A stretch of 64,000 bases of DNA, taken from the NCBI GenBank assembly GCA_947646735.1, contig CANTFK010000054.1:186001-250000 (forward strand). The letters run 5' to 3'. The notes beneath the pieces were generated by a model. It did no database searches. It saw only the letters and a list, made by a program, of their open reading frames with translations, and had not been told where the DNA came from. Positions 60,601 through 64,000 of the stretch are shown in pieces (positions within the stretch are counted from its first letter, which is position 1; the number at the start of each line of letters is the position of its first letter). Both the position numbers and the translations under genes were made by a program. The stretch comes from Peronospora farinosa (taxonomy: Eukaryota > Oomycota > Peronosporomycetes > Peronosporales > Peronosporaceae).

Positions 60601-62589
60601 TTCAGAACCACTAAAGGTTAAATAGACTCGTCTCTATTAACAATTTTTGTCTGCTTTCGAATTATTGCCCAACATTCGATACACTAGCTCGGACTAGGAC
60701 GGGCATGAGCAAAAGTAAATGTTAAAATTGAGGAAAAATCGTCAAATGAGGGAAAGACCATATTGGACCGTCGAATGCGGCGTACCTAATCTGAATCAAA
60801 GTTTGCCTTCCATTCTTTCTGAGCACTATCGTAGTGACAGCCATAAAACTTGCTTAACAATAGTTGAAACGAGAAGACAAGTCGACTTGTGCTAAGAATT
60901 CGAATCGGAGCACTTCAACATGCTGGCTTTTTGGCAGCTCTTCATAACTCACACTTCCATTCAATGCATCGTATGGTGGCAGGATATCAAGCGCATGTTT
61001 CACATACACTCGGGCATGGTCTATCTCGTAGACTCGTGCTCTGGGTGCATATTGCCACTTGAACACCCAGGGCTTATAACTCAACTGCATATTCAGCATT
61101 CTGAGCCACTGTTTCTAATAAAACACCGCCCACTGCCACCACCAAGTCCAAATGTATGGGTCATTTTGGCGACTTCTCAATCAACGAACCTTTGGTTTCA
61201 GGCAGCTTCGTGCTACTCATTTGAAGGTGTAAATGCAATACAGCTCTTTCACTCTAGTCTACATATTTCAATTCATAAAAGTCACGGACTTAACGGATTC
61301 AATTTGACAAGGTCATGACAGACTTGGCAGATTCATCGTGCTAGCAGTGCTGTCACTGTTGTTTAAAGCGTGTTTGTTGCCCGCGCCATCGTAGTCAGAT
61401 GTATGCAAGTGTCGTAAACGGTTCGTCTTAGTTCCTTCCTGTTGCTTTGCGTGCTCAGAACGACTGCTTCGATGACATGCGCTATAGCTGCATTGCATAC
61501 TTTGGCTCCAACTTTTTTCGTATGCTTTTTCTTTGGTGGTGCTGGCCAGCCTGAAGTGCCGCCTACGAAAACGTAACGTATTCTAATCCCACGACTAATT
61601 GAGTTGATTTGCGACCTAGATGGCAATAACAGGCTAGAGATTCCCTAGCTGATTTTGGCCGCTGCACTGCTGGATGTAGTCCCATCCGACTATTGCACCC
61701 ACCAACGCGCTGCCACCACCCTCAGCCCACATCTAGTCCTCGTCTCCACTCAATAACTCCATAATCACATCGGATGTTTCAGCTACACCCGCGAAGCCAG
61801 CACTAAGCAATCGATACGATCGATTACCGTATCTAGTCCGTCTGAGCTTGCCAGCTGCTCTAGTTTACTAAACGCACCACCGAGATTACACCGCGCCAGA
61901 TCGACGCACTTCAGGCTGCATTTACTTCGATGCGCAACTTACTTGGGCGACCGTAACGGCAGCTATAAATTACTCGACACTGCGCATCCGCACGCAAGAA
62001 AGTGATCATAGAGGGCTATGCAGAAACAGAAGTAGTAAGGTAGTGTGATGGGAAATAAAGAAATTGGAGATAAAGACAATGGTGGGGGCGGCGCACGCGC
62101 TCACCCCCGCTATCAAAAATTCTACTGTGGAATTACTCAAAAGAGCATTCCTGAACCCTTACAGCACCGGAGTGCAAGGGGCCTGCTCCGGCTCATGTCA
62201 ACGCCCTCATTGAGCAGCGTCAAGCACCAGTCAGGTAAGTATGAATGTCGGTGCCATGATACACCATGCCCCTATATCCTTTTACAATCCCTACGTACAA
62301 CTAAGTTGTTTGGCTGTTTTGGCTAAAAGTTAACACTTTTTTGTCGTCCCTAAATAAATCGGGATTGCAAAAGTCTCATGTAAGCTTCGGGGTTCATTAA
62401 GTCGATGCATTACGTTGTATTACAAGTTAGAGTAGTTCTGTCCTTCTATCACTGCGTTCCATATTGATATAAGTTTGCAAAACATGTTCCTAGAAAATGA
62501 AGTGTACGACTCGAGCCGCGTCATTCCATTTTTTTCAGCGTCGACTCCCTTAGTTTTTCTAGCCTTGATGTTCTTGTTCTTCATGACTT
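60601..62589. other. No recognisable gene
   Basis: About 2 kb with ORFs up to 132 codons on overlapping strands (60854-61099 minus; 60920-61318 plus; 61363-61626 minus; 62045-62326 plus) and no family resemblance. The minus frame 60854-61099 looks coding-like (VKHALDILPPYDALNGSVSY) but has no start context or partners. Confidence 0.35.
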
Positions 62590-63302
62590 TTTGCTTGCAT
62601 CTCCGTCTTGTAGCAGGGACTAAGCCAACCGAGAATACGAAGCAACCAGCGCAGTGCTTTCGATACTTGACAAGCGCTTGCGAACCGAAGACAAACCCAC
62701 CGACTGACCCAAAGCCTTGCTTATGGTACATCGATATCCATCGGGTCTAAATTAAAGTGCTTGCAACTATTACGGGCCGTAGCTCCTGTTGTTCCAAAAG
62801 AGCGAGCCTCGTTGAGGAATAGCAACGCCTTGTACTTCTTTTTGGTGCGGATCATTTCGCGCACGTTTGGTATATCACCGTCCATACTGTACACACCCTC
62901 GATCACAATGAGCACACGACGGTACTTCGTACGCAGTTTCGACACCGTACGCTCAAGTGCCTTGGTGTCGTTGTGCGGGAAAGACAGAATGGTAGCGCCG
63001 CTGAGGCGTTGCGCATTCACACAAGAGTCGTGGTGAAGCGCATCGCACAGAATCAAATCACCCTTTGAGATGAGTCAATCGATGGTTGCGACGTTGGCCA
63101 CCCAGCCACCGACGAATAGAATGCAGGCCTCGGCGTCGAAGAACGTGCAAAGTGCCGTCTCCACATCAACGTTCACTTGCGTCTGGTCCACGATAGAAGA
63201 GCTCATAGTTGTGCCATATACCTCAATCCCTGCCTTCAATGCAGCCACTACTTCAGGATCCAATGCATTACCGAGGAAGTTGTACGTGTATATATGTGTC
63301 AT
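62590..63302 (-). pseudogene. Alpha-oxoamine synthase family pseudogene (serine palmitoyltransferase / AONS / KBL type)
   Basis: PLP-dependent acyl-CoA:amino acid transferases of this family make the first sphingoid base, aminolevulinate, KAPA or aminoketobutyrate. Visible in order are YNFLGNALDPEVVAALKAG, ILFVGGWVANVATID, then a TGA at 63077-63075 in the same frame, GDLILCDALHHDSC, SFPHNDTKALERTV and RVLIVIEGVYSMDGDIP. These are followed by FLNEARSFGTTGAT, where the PLP-binding DEAHS has become NEARS. After a one-base frame change near 62,725 come the remains of the Lys motif (TISK) and FGSVGGFVFGSQALVKY. The gene lacks its N-terminus and the end of the C-terminus. The GVYSMDGDIP and FVFSVG blocks are closer to bacterial-type members than to the eukaryotic LCB1 subunit, as far as can be judged by eye. 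Confidence 0.8.
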
Positions 63303-64000
63303 GCAGCGTTTTTAGACTTGGCTGGAGCTGATGTCTTTGTCGATTCTTTGGCCATTTTCGCTGTCTCCAATTTTCCTGCGCTTGTTATCTATCATTTATC
63401 TGGAAGGCATTCAAACGATTCAAAAATGACCACACACTCTTCCACTGGGTCAAGTAAGTAGATAAACAACTTCATAGTACGGCTGAAGGTGTGTGTGGAT
63501 CTTTTGCTCAACACAGGGATTTCAGATCTTTGACTTACTTGTACTCTCTCTCTACATCTTGTCGTGTCATTTAGGTACCCGAACGAGCCATCTTTATCGG
63601 CGGGAGCTCGCAAATTTTCTGACGGAAGGATTCATAGTTATAGCGCAAAGCGGTTGTCGTGCAAGAGTTGAAGATGCTGCAGACAGATTCTCGATTACTG
63701 CAAACATGTATTGTGCAATTTGCCTATGGCAAGACGTGGAAGCTTTGGTGACGACGATATTGCTCTAAATGGTGCTCAGAGCTTGGAGCAAATGATGAAG
63801 CTCAGCCCAAAACTTGTGACTTTGTTACAGCATTGGGTTTGTGCTTGGAACAGCATAGTCAGCAATCAAATCAAGTTTATGCATCGATAAAAAGGCTGAT
63901 GAGCTTGCTAGGACAGCCATAGCTGCTGAGAGTGGTGACAACTACAGCAAGAGAAAGGTACTGGTAATGATGGACGTGAGTGAAGATGGAGAAGACAAGG
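63303..64000. other. No recognisable gene
   Basis: Upstream of the broken synthase gene no N-terminal exon was found. The plus frame 63493-63768 and later short frames show no motif. A gene running off the window edge cannot be excluded. Confidence 0.35.

Noticed and set aside
62590..63302. Assignment as serine palmitoyltransferase subunit LCB1
   Set aside because: LCB1 lacks the catalytic Lys, but a TISK-FGS Lys-type motif can be read across the frame change; a catalytic-type family member fits better.

Overview
The window looks like nuclear DNA of a plant-pathogenic oomycete (Peronosporales: Phytophthora or a downy mildew). The evidence is compact, mostly intron-free housekeeping genes, an RWP-RK regulator, a decayed gene with RXLR-effector features (signal peptide, RxLR-like motif followed by a dEER-like motif, a W-containing C-terminal block), and dense Ty3/Gypsy, LINE and Mutator-like remnants. 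The species cannot be fixed from the sequence alone.

Layout. (1) 1-13,000 is gene-rich: the 5' part of phosphoribosylformylglycinamidine synthase (-), a divergent PTGES2-like glutaredoxin/GST protein (+), ADP-dependent glucokinase (-), a UBE3C-like HECT ubiquitin ligase (-) and an RWP-RK protein (-). (2) 13,000-30,369 is gene-poor and decayed: an ankyrin fragment, LINE relics with endonuclease, reverse transcriptase and RNase H pieces (the 3' part tandemly duplicated and then hit by a solo LTR), a rearranged Ty3/Gypsy relic, and an RXLR-type pseudogene lying inside that relic. (3) 30,370-43,841 is a complete, apparently very young 13.5-kb Ty3/Gypsy element on the minus strand. Its LTRs begin TGTGG and end CCACA, and it has a 4-bp target duplication, a tRNA-type primer binding site, and gag and pol in a -1 relation. 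It carries a second RNase H and a chromodomain, plus an 873-codon third ORF on the opposite strand. (4) 43,842-49,127 holds Mutator-like transposase pieces and an OTU-like peptidase relic. (5) 49,128-56,940 is a second, smaller chromodomain Ty3/Gypsy element. It also lies on the minus strand, with LTRs and a 5-bp target duplication, but pol has several lesions. It too has an ORF reading the opposite way just inside its 3' LTR. (6) 56,946-64,000 contains further relics: a LINE reverse transcriptase, a possible solo LTR, and a broken alpha-oxoamine-synthase gene.

The most unusual content is in the two Ty3/Gypsy elements. Both have a recognisable -1 ribosomal frameshift signal at the end of gag (GUUAAAC and AAAAAAC, each followed by a stem-loop). 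Both have a tandem-repeat tract between protease and reverse transcriptase, and both have an antisense ORF next to the 3' LTR. In the larger element one 14-base motif, AGTACCAGATCGCG or its complement, recurs in the LTR repeat array, in gag and in the repeats of the antisense ORF, with a 12-base core of it in the pol repeats.

Limits: all calls come from reading the sequence and from knowledge of protein families. No database search, structure prediction or expression data was available.
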